A stretch of DNA of 64,000 nt from Glaciecola sp965660815 (GTDB taxonomy: Bacteria > Pseudomonadota > Gammaproteobacteria > Enterobacterales > Alteromonadaceae). Of this stretch, positions 45,861 through 53,826 are shown one piece after another. The position numbers and the translations under genes are program-made. The stretch is from the NCBI GenBank assembly GCA_965660815.1, contig CBFIBG010000017.1:1-64000 (forward strand), given 5' to 3'. Every line of letters starts with the position of its first letter. The stretch's first letter is position 1. The notes beneath the pieces are model-generated. The model saw nothing but the letters and a program-made list of their open reading frames with translations. It made no database searches and had not been told where the DNA came from.

Positions 45861-47339
45861 TTACTGGTTTGGACGCCATACTCCCCAAATGTTGCTATTG
45901 TAGGTTTCTTTAGGGTTATCGCCCCCACTCACCCACCATTGCGCTTCCCAAGTTTGATTGTCAAAGCTGACAAGATCACCGTTTGTGTACGTGATGCTCG
46001 GATCCCAAACTGGATGTTCACTAGGAGGTGATGTGTTATCTGAACCGTCAATAACTGTAAAGCTAATCAAAGTTTGTTGCGAATCAACTTCGTTTCCATC
46101 TGCAATTACTCGTAAAGTGATCTCTGTGGGCAATCTCTCCTTGTCTATAGCTTTAGCGCTTATAACAACATAATCAGAGCCAAGCGTGAATTCTATGCCG
46201 CTATTTGTCAATTCTTCTATTTCGTAATTGTTAAAATCCCCCTCAATTGACACAAACGCATAATGACCGTATTCAATAGTGTGATCGCTCGGCAGTAACT
46301 CTTTTAAAGCTAGAGAAATTGTTTCAGCAGTAGGAGCTTCAACTCTAATTTTATAAGACGCATTGGCATTTCTAGAATTGAAATAATTTGACATACCATT
46401 ATCAAAATACATGTAATGATTCATTTCAGTATGCCATGCGCCAATAAACACATTACCGTTATGAAAACGGTCATAGTAACCGTTTACTTCTGACGCTAAC
46501 AACTCAGGGATATATTGCTCGTTCTCAGATGTGACATCAATATTAAAACTGTTGTGGACGTCGCCGTATCGATTAATAACATCTAGTATCAAGCGATCAC
46601 CGATTGAGTATTTGGGTAGTAAGTAATCTGAACCTTGTACTAAATATGGCTCATCTGGTGCAGGAGGAGTTATATCCTCGTTTACCACGGTGATATCACT
46701 ACAATTATAGAATCCTTCGCCTACTGCGTCTATGCGCTGCCACCTTACGAACAAAATATGGTCGCCGCTCCGATCATTAGGAATAGTAAGATTAGTTGAG
46801 TAGTTATTACCTACAATAGTATCGTTATCTTCTTTTAGGAGCTCTAAATCAGACCACTTTAATGGCTGTCGTAAATCAGTTCCCTGCTTAGTAATATAAA
46901 ACTTCCAGAAACTCGGGTTGTGCGGCGCGGTTGCATTAAACGTGTAGGTAAATTCACCCGTCGTTAACTGTGTCCTTGTCCATGCGCTTGGATCGTTGAT
47001 CAGACTCATACCTCTCTTTCTTGGATCATTAGCATGACAAAGCGTGCCATCAGGCACTGCTGTTTCTACAGTGGTTTGATTTAAGTAATCAGGAATATTA
47101 ATGGAAAACTCATTTTTTTGAACAAATGGATAACTTCCTGATATTTCCTTAGCTTTGGCACAACCTTCTGTGCGGGGTTCACCAGACCAAATACCTCCTT
47201 CGTTGTAGCACGTCAATTGTCGAGCTTCAGGATAGGTTGAATAACCATGGGCAGAAGCATGTTTTACAAATAACATCGGCGCAAATGCAAGCGCCGAAAG
47301 CAAACAAAATGAAAAAGATGAGTTGTTTAGATGTTTCAT
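45861..47339 (-). CDS. AA10 lytic polysaccharide monooxygenase with CBM5/12 (GbpA-like)
   Basis: The 492-residue protein has a signal peptide whose cleavage after A30 exposes H31 (HGYSTYPEARQ), the N-terminal copper-brace His; the second copper His is H140 in NATAPHNPSFWKFYITK. Two intermediate domains (about 220-430) resemble GbpA domains 2 and 3, and the C-terminus (about 445-492) is a CBM5/12 module with WDPSITYTNGDLVSFDNQTW. It oxidatively cuts crystalline chitin and may also bind surfaces. Length matches Vibrio GbpA (485). It is partnered with the GH19 gene downstream. Confidence 0.88.
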   Translation of the reverse strand: MKHLNNSSFSFCLLSALAFAPMLFVKHASAHGYSTYPEARQLTCYNEGGIWSGEPRTEGCAKAKEISGSYPFVQKNEFSINIPDYLNQTTVETAVPDGTLCHANDPRKRGMSLINDPSAWTRTQLTTGEFTYTFNATAPHNPSFWKFYITKQGTDLRQPLKWSDLELLKEDNDTIVGNNYSTNLTIPNDRSGDHILFVRWQRIDAVGEGFYNCSDITVVNEDITPPAPDEPYLVQGSDYLLPKYSIGDRLILDVINRYGDVHNSFNIDVTSENEQYIPELLASEVNGYYDRFHNGNVFIGAWHTEMNHYMYFDNGMSNYFNSRNANASYKIRVEAPTAETISLALKELLPSDHTIEYGHYAFVSIEGDFNNYEIEELTNSGIEFTLGSDYVVISAKAIDKERLPTEITLRVIADGNEVDSQQTLISFTVIDGSDNTSPPSEHPVWDPSITYTNGDLVSFDNQTWEAQWWVSGGDNPKETYNSNIWGVWRPNQ

Positions 47340-47925
47340 GAAAGGTATCTCCGTTACGCCTATTTATGTTCGTTAAAATGCTACTTTATTATGAAATTGA
47401 AAATGGTCGGTTAGGGCGGGTTATTTTTAACATAAGATTGAAAATAGTTTTTGTTTTAATTTATATCAAACAATATATTTTAGTTTTCAATATATATTGC
47501 TCCCAGCGTAATAATATTAACGCATTGATTTAAAATTTCTGATTTAATTAAGGAAAAACTAACTAAAATATCTACTACAATCGTATGAGCATATTTTATA
47601 CGCTTTATCTCAATCTAGAATGTCGACTTTGTCGTCGAACTTTAATATTCAACTCGAATTAAAAGTTAACAATTTACATTTGGATTTCATTAGTAAACGA
47701 AATAAATTTTCTATGATTTCGCAGAGTCACCGCTTGGTGCTACCTCTCTTTATTGCATCTTTTAAGAATGACTCAATGTTCATTAAACTAATAATATTTA
47801 TCGATCCTTAATATCTCGTTTACTCGAAAATTTTACCTTACGTGGACTCCCCCACTTGTCAACAACATTTATGCATGACAGGAAAGATTGCACGCTTTCT
47901 TATGTACGAGCTCTAATTCGAGTAG
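47340..47925. other. AT-rich region upstream of the AA10 gene
   Basis: No gene is supported. A 63-codon plus-strand frame (47620-47811) has no ribosome site or motif. The AA10 promoter should lie near 47340-47480. The right part grades into the IS91 remnant. Confidence 0.5.
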
Positions 47926-48099
47926 CGAACTTTGGCCATACCTATCAGATTGCTGTTGGCTCGATGTCCAAACGAATTGAGTAAAGTGATGGGTATTATT
48001 CACCGTACCATCTTTACACACATTGTTAAACGGGCTGGCTTTTCGAATAAACAGGCAAAGACGGGAGCAGTGCCGCTTATGCTAAGTAATTGCAAAATG
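47926..48099 (+). mobile_element. IS91-family transposase remnant
   Basis: Translation reads IRLLLARCPNELSKVMGII then HRTIFTHIVKRAGFSNKQ and AKTGAVPLM, which matches the central region of IS91-family (Y2 HUH) transposases, where the usual continuation is LIQRFGSALNLN. Here it breaks after GAVPLM. A stop codon lies just upstream (47923), and neither the zinc finger nor the catalytic Tyr region is present. It is an inactive scrap, about 55 codons. Confidence 0.7.
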
Positions 48100-48278
48100 C
48101 AAAAAAAATGTTTCAAAATGCAAAGCGTTCTGCAAAGAAAGACATCTTAGGGCACATTTAAAATCTTTTAAAATATCTTAAGTATCTGAAAAGTAGTTAT
48201 AAAAAATATTGGTACAAAAAGTGTACTGCAAGGGTAGATATCCTAGTCATAAGGACCAATGTTCAGGAGCATAACAGC

Positions 48279-49061
48279 ATGAACGCTATCAACGACACCC
48301 CAATGGCCACTTGCCTGTTTGGCTTACCGTTGGTCAATGCAACTCCCGACACGGCGGTCGAGGATATCCTGGCTATGACTAAGCTGCGCAAGAAATCGAC
48401 CATCAACTTCGTTAATGCCCACTGCGTCAATAACGCCTGGCGCAACCCTGACTATCGTGCGGCAATCAAGGCCTCCGATCGCCTGCTGCCTGACGGTTCC
48501 GGCATGCGTATCGCTGCCAAGTTATCACGCGTCGCACTTGGCCAGAATCTAAACGGTACCGACCTGTTTCCAATTATCTGCGAAAAGGCTGCGCAGCGAG
48601 GCCTTTCAATATATTTACTAGGTGGCAGGTCGGAAACGGCAGAGCGCGTGGCCACCACGATGGTTGAACGCTTCCCAAACCTCAAGATCGCCGGCACGCA
48701 GCATGGTTATTTCGCTAAACAACAGAGTGGCGATATTATTGCGAAAGTTAACTCCGCCAACGCCGATATTGTGCTGGTTGGTTTCGGCGTACCTATTCAG
48801 GAATTGTGGATCAACATGCATCGCTCATCATTAAACGCGCCGGTAGTGATGGGGGTTGGTGGTCTGTTCGATTACTATGCTGGCAACGTTCAACGCGCCC
48901 CCAAAATGATGCGCCAGATCGGATTTGAGTGGTTATGGCGGCTAATGCAGGAGCCGCGTCGTTTAGCCCGTCGTTATCTGCTTGGCAACATCGTATTTTT
49001 GCTACTGGCCTTGCTGTATGCCTTTAGTCTGCGAACTCCGATGAAGCTTATTCGGATTTAA
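48279..49061 (+). CDS. WecG/TagA/CpsF-family glycosyltransferase
   Basis: The 260-residue GT26 enzyme shows the family motifs: NFVNAHCVNNAW, DRLLPDGSGMRIAAK (catalytic Asp in PDG), GTDLFP, YLLGGRSETAERVA, and VGFGVPIQELWI, with a C-terminal hydrophobic stretch LLGNIVFLLLALLYAFSL. Such enzymes transfer an acetamido-sugar to a lipid-linked acceptor in exopolysaccharide or O-antigen building. The DNA is clearly richer in G and C than its surroundings (35 of 60 bases at 48301-48360), with different codon choice, and it follows an IS91 remnant: acquired DNA. It starts with a good AAGGA-like site. Confidence 0.82.
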   Translation: MNAINDTPMATCLFGLPLVNATPDTAVEDILAMTKLRKKSTINFVNAHCVNNAWRNPDYRAAIKASDRLLPDGSGMRIAAKLSRVALGQNLNGTDLFPIICEKAAQRGLSIYLLGGRSETAERVATTMVERFPNLKIAGTQHGYFAKQQSGDIIAKVNSANADIVLVGFGVPIQELWINMHRSSLNAPVVMGVGGLFDYYAGNVQRAPKMMRQIGFEWLWRLMQEPRRLARRYLLGNIVFLLLALLYAFSLRTPMKLIRI

Positions 49062-49088
49062 TGCATTAGGGGTTATTGCGCTCGCGCC

Positions 49089-49343
49089 TCAAATTTCAAA
49101 ACATATCAAATAAAGACTGCCAACAAACTCTTGGAAGAGTGCTCTTTGATAATCGACACTTAAGATTTTCGATATTGGCTCCAGTTGATCAATTGAAACT
49201 TGTGGTTTGTTAAGCGCATAACCTTTGGGTGAGAAAGATGTATTACTGGCTTTGGGTGAGAAAGATATATTACTGGGATTTAATTCTAATATCGGTTTAG
49301 TCTGTATACTGGCACTTGTCTTTTTGAATATCTGTGTAGACAT
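49089..49343 (-). CDS. Hypothetical protein with 9-residue repeats
   Basis: An 84-codon frame without recognised family. It contains two near-identical 9-residue units, SNISFSPKA and SNTSFSPKG-type, encoded by a 27-base tandem duplication (49224-49250, 49251-49277). The ATG lacks a clear ribosome site, so it may be a gene fragment. It converges with the WecG-like gene. Confidence 0.3.
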   Translation of the reverse strand: MSTQIFKKTSASIQTKPILELNPSNISFSPKASNTSFSPKGYALNKPQVSIDQLEPISKILSVDYQRALFQEFVGSLYLICFEI

Positions 49344-49659
49344 CCGAACTATCGGTAAAAAACGACATCTTCATAATTAACATTTAACGACAATAATGTT
49401 CATGATTTGTTGCACCTGCAAAATAAATTTAAAAAAATCAATAAATACGATGTGCTTTTTTTTATATGTGCTACACTGTATTTGTTTTTGGTAAGAAGCG
49501 ATTCATAGAAAGTACATAACTCTACATAACCTCTTGTTCCACCTGTAGTTCCAGTGTTAGACGTTGTTATTCCTTAGTTACAAAAATTCTAGAAACACTC
49601 TTGCAAGAAAATCAAGTGCGCAGTAATGCGTGTGTTAGTTTATATTTATTGAGGTTTAC
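49344..49659. other. Upstream region of cold-shock gene
   Basis: No gene is seen. Cold-shock genes usually have a long 5' leader that folds differently at low temperature; the AT-rich stretch near 49440-49480 could hold the promoter, leaving a leader of about 180 bases. This is inference from the family, not from a recognised motif. Confidence 0.4.
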
Positions 49660-49869
49660 ATGTCTAAAGTTACAGGCACAGTTAAGTGGTTCAACCCTGA
49701 AAAAGGTTATGGTTTTCTAACTCAAGATAACGGCGGAAAAGACGTATTCGTACATTTTCGCGCTATCGTTGCAGAAGGTTATAAAACTCTTCCAGAAGGT
49801 CAACGCGTATCTTTTGAAGTTGAAGAAGGTCAAAAAGGTTTGCAAGCTGCAAACGTTGAAACAATTTAA
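49660..49869 (+). CDS. CspA-family cold-shock protein
   Basis: A 69-residue OB-fold protein with the RNA-binding motifs KGYGFL (RNP1) and VFVHF (RNP2), and the usual start GTVKWFNPEKGYG. It binds single-stranded RNA and DNA and acts as an RNA chaperone. The ribosome site is TTGAGG before the ATG. Assignment to CspA, C or E type is not possible by sight. A strong terminator follows. Confidence 0.95.
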   Translation: MSKVTGTVKWFNPEKGYGFLTQDNGGKDVFVHFRAIVAEGYKTLPEGQRVSFEVEEGQKGLQAANVETI

Positions 49870-49897
49870 TTTGTTTTAATAGAAATTTTTGAACATC

Positions 49898-49927
49898 AAA
49901 AAAAGGCATCTGACGATGCCTTTTTTT
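49898..49927 (+). terminator. Terminator of cold-shock gene
   Basis: Stem AAAAAGGCATC / GATGCCTTTTT (49900-49925) with a TGAC loop and a seven-base T-run, 31 bases after the stop. Confidence 0.92.
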
Positions 49928-50161
49928 ATGGTTTCTGTTAGATATTCAATAAACTAAATTTCGGTCAATAACAATATAATCCACTTATTATGTTGAGACT
50001 TAAGCGCGTTAACACTTTATATTCGTGCTTGAGAATCAATTCAGTGAGAAAGTTTTAATTCACAGTGTGTTCTCATATCGGTTAAAAGCCACTTGATGTG
50101 TAATTTCTAATTATCCAGTTATGCCCTCAATCATATTAATTGAAGGCATAAGCACTCTTAG

Positions 50162-51325
50162 TTATGCCCTTTCAAATATAGTGGCAATTCCTTGTCCAAG
50201 TCCAATACACATAGTGGCAAGGCCAACTTGTTTATCGTTTTCTTCCATAACATTGAGAAGTGTCGTTGAAATTCTTGCACCAGAGCACCCTAAAGGATGA
50301 CCTAAAGCAATCGCACCACCTTTTAAATTAACTTTTTCATCATATACGTCGAGCCAGCCTAGCTGTTTTATGCAAGATAGGGCTTGCGCGGCAAATGCTT
50401 CATTAAATTCGGCAACTCCGATGTCATCCATCGTCATGCCAGCTCGCTTTAGCGCTTTTTTAGTGGCGGGTACTGGACCAAAGCCCATTACTGCAGCATC
50501 ACAGCCTGCTACTGCCATTGCTTTAATTTTTGCCCTGGGCGTTAATCCTAATGCTTTAGCTTTTTCCGCAGACATGAGTAACATAGCTGAAGCACCATCA
50601 GATATCGCTGATGAAGTGCCAGCGGTTACTGAGCCATTTACAGGATCGAACACCGGACGTAAACCAGAGAGAGTTTCCACCGTTGTCTCTGGTCTTATAA
50701 CCTCATCTTGCTCCACAAGTGTCATTGTACCGTCTTGATCATGACCTTCAATTGCTACAATTTCATTATCCCAACCGCCGTTTTGTTGAGCTTTATAGGC
50801 ATTTTGATGAGACCTAGCACCAAACACGTCTTGCATTTCACGACTTATCGCATTCTGTCGCCCTAGAAGTTCGGCAGTCATGCCCATACTTCCCGAAGCT
50901 TTCGCTGTGTATTTTGCCAATCCTGGATGGAAATCAAGATTATAAGTCATTGGAACATGTCCCATATGTTCCACACCACCAATCATGTATACATCGCCCC
51001 GACCGGTCATAATCCCAGATGCCGCATCGTGAAGCGCTTGCATTGAAGAGCCACACAAACGGTTTACTGTAGAGGCTCCAGTGGTGCGCGGTATTTTCGT
51101 TAATAGCTGGGCATTACGAGCAACATTAAATCCTTGCTCTTTAGTCTGTTGGACGCAACCCCAAATAATGTCTTCAATTTCGTTTGGATCTAAGTTTGGA
51201 TTTCTTTCCAATAACTTTGTCATCAGATGTGCAGATAGTGTTTCAGCTCTTACATTTCTAAAAACGCCGCCCTTTGATCTTCCCATAGGGGTACGGATAC
51301 AATCAATTACCACTACTTCTGTCAT
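50162..51325 (-). CDS. fadA: 3-ketoacyl-CoA thiolase FadA
   Basis: The 387-residue thiolase has the acylation Cys in VNRLCGSSMQALHDAA, the NEAFAAQ motif, the His in ALGHPLGCSGAR and the second Cys in GLATMCIGLGQG. It performs the last step of beta-oxidation, and pairs with FadB as the alpha2beta2 complex. Length equals E. coli FadA (387). It lies 30 bases after fadB on the same strand, the usual fadBA order. Confidence 0.96.
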   Translation of the reverse strand: MTEVVVIDCIRTPMGRSKGGVFRNVRAETLSAHLMTKLLERNPNLDPNEIEDIIWGCVQQTKEQGFNVARNAQLLTKIPRTTGASTVNRLCGSSMQALHDAASGIMTGRGDVYMIGGVEHMGHVPMTYNLDFHPGLAKYTAKASGSMGMTAELLGRQNAISREMQDVFGARSHQNAYKAQQNGGWDNEIVAIEGHDQDGTMTLVEQDEVIRPETTVETLSGLRPVFDPVNGSVTAGTSSAISDGASAMLLMSAEKAKALGLTPRAKIKAMAVAGCDAAVMGFGPVPATKKALKRAGMTMDDIGVAEFNEAFAAQALSCIKQLGWLDVYDEKVNLKGGAIALGHPLGCSGARISTTLLNVMEENDKQVGLATMCIGLGQGIATIFERA

Positions 51326-51355
51326 TTTATTCTCCTAATTCTGTTGTGTGAGCGA

Positions 51356-53506
51356 TTAGCCAAAGTAAGACTTACCTGAAGATGCCATGTCTCTAACACC
51401 ATCACTTATTTGATAAATTGGACCCAAATCAGCATATTTGTCTGCTAAAGCAACAAAATTGGCAAGGCCCATTGTCTCGATGTAGCGGAATATGCCACCT
51501 CTAAATGGAGGGAAGCCCAGACCATATAACAATGCCATATCTGCTTCTGCTGCACTGCCAACAATGTTTTCTTCAAGGCAACGAATGGCTTCATTTGCCA
51601 TTGGGATCATTACTCGTGCAATGATCTCGTCAGCATCAAAGTCTTTGCGCTCAGCAACGTGTGGGGAAAATAATTCGTACGCTTCCGATGCGGCTTCTTT
51701 TGCCGGTCGTCCTCGCTTGTCTAAACTGTAATTGTAAAACCCTTTTTTGTTTTTCTGGCCTAATCGCTCGTTGGTGTAGAGCAAAGTAACCGGATCGTTT
51801 TCTATTTTCTGCATTCTTTCAGGTATGCCATCAGACATCACACTCGCTGCATGGTCGGCTGTATCCATGCCTACAACATCTAATAAATATGCAGGTCCCA
51901 TCGGCCAACCGAAAACTTTTTCCATTACCTTGTCAACCGCTGTAAAATCAGCGCCGTCTATTACTAGCTTGCTAAATCCAGCAAAGTAGGGAAACAGAAC
52001 TCTATTTACCAAAAAACCAGGACAATCATTAACTACTATAGGAGTCTTACCCATTTTTAATGTTGAAGCGACTACTGCTGCTACCGTCGCCTCGCTAGTT
52101 TTTTCACCTCTAATAATCTCTACCAAAGGCATTCTGTGCACAGGGTTGAAAAAGTGCATGCCACAGAAGCGTTCTGGTTTATCTAAAGAGTTGGCAAGCA
52201 AATCAATTGATATAGTGGATGTGTTTGAACAAATAATGGCATCTTTAGCAACGGTCTCTTCAGTCTCTTTTAACACACTGGCTTTTACTTTTGGATTTTC
52301 TACCACGGCTTCAATTACGAGGTCTGCATCGGCAATGGCTTTCATGTCTAAAGTCGGAACGATATTGTTTAGCGTTGAGGCCATCTTTTTTGCATCAACT
52401 TTGCCGCGCTCCATACCTTTTGTAAGTATCTTTGAGGCTTCGTTCAAGCCTAAATCAAGTGCGCTTTGGGCGATATCTTTCATTATCGTATTAACACCCT
52501 TAACTGCACCTTGATAGGCAATACCACCACCCATTATTCCTGCACCTAAAACCGCATGTTGAGTCACTTCTTTAGTCGCTGATTTTGCTAATTTCTTACC
52601 TTTGCTTTTAACAAGCTGGTCGGCTAGGAATATGCCTACTTGGGCCTTACAAGCGTCTGTTTTTGCTAATTGTACAAAGCCTTCGTTTTCTATTTTTAAA
52701 GCGCCTTCTCTACCAGTGGCGGCTGCTTTTTGAACCGTTTCTACCATTTTGTGTGGTGCAGGATAGTGTTTACCTGCTTTTGCTGCAACCATAGCCGCGG
52801 CAGTAGAAAAGCTCATCATAGCTTCATTTGTATTAAGCGATAACGGAGATTTCTTTTGTTCTCTTCTAGCCTGCCAGTTAAATTTTCCGCTAATGGCGTC
52901 AAGTAGCATTTTTCTTGCCGCTGTATGGAGGTTAGCTGGCTCTACCACCGCATCCACAGCACCTTCAGTTAACGCTTTTTGACCATTTCTGTCTTGACCA
53001 GTAGTCATCCATTCTAGAGCATTGTCAGATCCTATAATTCTGGGCAGTCGAACTGTTCCTCCAAAGCCTGGCATAAGTCCCAATTTTACTTCAGGAAGGC
53101 CAACTCGAGCGGTGGTATCTGCTATTCGCAAGTCACAGGCTAGTGTCATTTCGCAACCACCGCCTAGTGCAAATCCATTGATGGCACAAATGCTTGGAAC
53201 AGGTAAATCTTCGAAGCGATCGAATATCTGTGATGTTTTGGCAACCCATGCGAGCACTTCTTGTTCCGGTAACGAAAATAATGCAGTAAACTCTGTGATG
53301 TCGGCTCCCACTATAAATGCGCTTTTAGCTGATCGAACTAAAACACCTTTGACGTTGTCTATAGTTTGAATAGCGGCGGTTGCTTTATCGAGTTCTGTAA
53401 CAGTTTGCTGATCAAATTTATTGACTGAACCTTCAGCATTAAAGATCAATTCAGCGATCCCGTCTTCCGTCATTTGAACGGAAAGACTTTTGCCCTCATA
53501 GACCAT
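51356..53506 (-). CDS. fadB: Fatty acid oxidation complex alpha subunit FadB
   Basis: The 716-residue multifunctional protein starts with an enoyl-CoA hydratase/isomerase domain (about 1-190, oxyanion-hole region SAFIVGADITEF and CAINGFALGGGCEM), followed by the 3-hydroxyacyl-CoA dehydrogenase NAD domain (GAGIMGGGIAYQ near 320) and two C-terminal domains (HFFNPVHRMPLVEII). It carries out hydration and dehydrogenation in beta-oxidation and also epimerase and isomerase steps. Length is close to E. coli FadB (729). First gene of fadBA; no fatty-acid-responsive operator was recognised upstream. Confidence 0.96.
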   Translation of the reverse strand: MVYEGKSLSVQMTEDGIAELIFNAEGSVNKFDQQTVTELDKATAAIQTIDNVKGVLVRSAKSAFIVGADITEFTALFSLPEQEVLAWVAKTSQIFDRFEDLPVPSICAINGFALGGGCEMTLACDLRIADTTARVGLPEVKLGLMPGFGGTVRLPRIIGSDNALEWMTTGQDRNGQKALTEGAVDAVVEPANLHTAARKMLLDAISGKFNWQARREQKKSPLSLNTNEAMMSFSTAAAMVAAKAGKHYPAPHKMVETVQKAAATGREGALKIENEGFVQLAKTDACKAQVGIFLADQLVKSKGKKLAKSATKEVTQHAVLGAGIMGGGIAYQGAVKGVNTIMKDIAQSALDLGLNEASKILTKGMERGKVDAKKMASTLNNIVPTLDMKAIADADLVIEAVVENPKVKASVLKETEETVAKDAIICSNTSTISIDLLANSLDKPERFCGMHFFNPVHRMPLVEIIRGEKTSEATVAAVVASTLKMGKTPIVVNDCPGFLVNRVLFPYFAGFSKLVIDGADFTAVDKVMEKVFGWPMGPAYLLDVVGMDTADHAASVMSDGIPERMQKIENDPVTLLYTNERLGQKNKKGFYNYSLDKRGRPAKEAASEAYELFSPHVAERKDFDADEIIARVMIPMANEAIRCLEENIVGSAAEADMALLYGLGFPPFRGGIFRYIETMGLANFVALADKYADLGPIYQISDGVRDMASSGKSYFG

Positions 53507-53826
53507 TTTAAACTCCTATACATATTTTAAATTATTCTTGTAAAGATTAGACTAACGTCGTTCGAAAGATTTACTATACTGCTATTAAGCCTGTGTCTGA
53601 TGACCGCTTACCAACGCGACGATTAAATAAAAATAAAGATATCTAGGTCGCCAGCTATAAAACAATGCTATATAACCAGTAAATAAATGAATCGAACGGG
53701 TATTCTAATGTAGTGTATAAACTACAGTATTACGAATATTACGTTAACAAAAATGATTTGATCTTATTTTTTTTATTAATCAACTATCATATCATTTACC
53801 CATAGTTATAGTGAATCAGCTGATAA
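53507..53826. other. Divergent promoter region between fadB and slt
   Basis: AT-rich region with no gene. It must hold the promoters of both flanking genes. I looked for FadR- or PsrA-like palindromes and found none that I would defend by eye. Confidence 0.5.

Noticed and set aside
47620..47811. 63-codon plus-strand frame upstream of the IS91 remnant
   Set aside because: No ribosome site, low-complexity AT-rich content, no similarity recognised.
50121..50149. Imperfect inverted repeat after fadA as a terminator
   Set aside because: One mismatch in the stem and no T-run on the minus strand; left out of the feature list.
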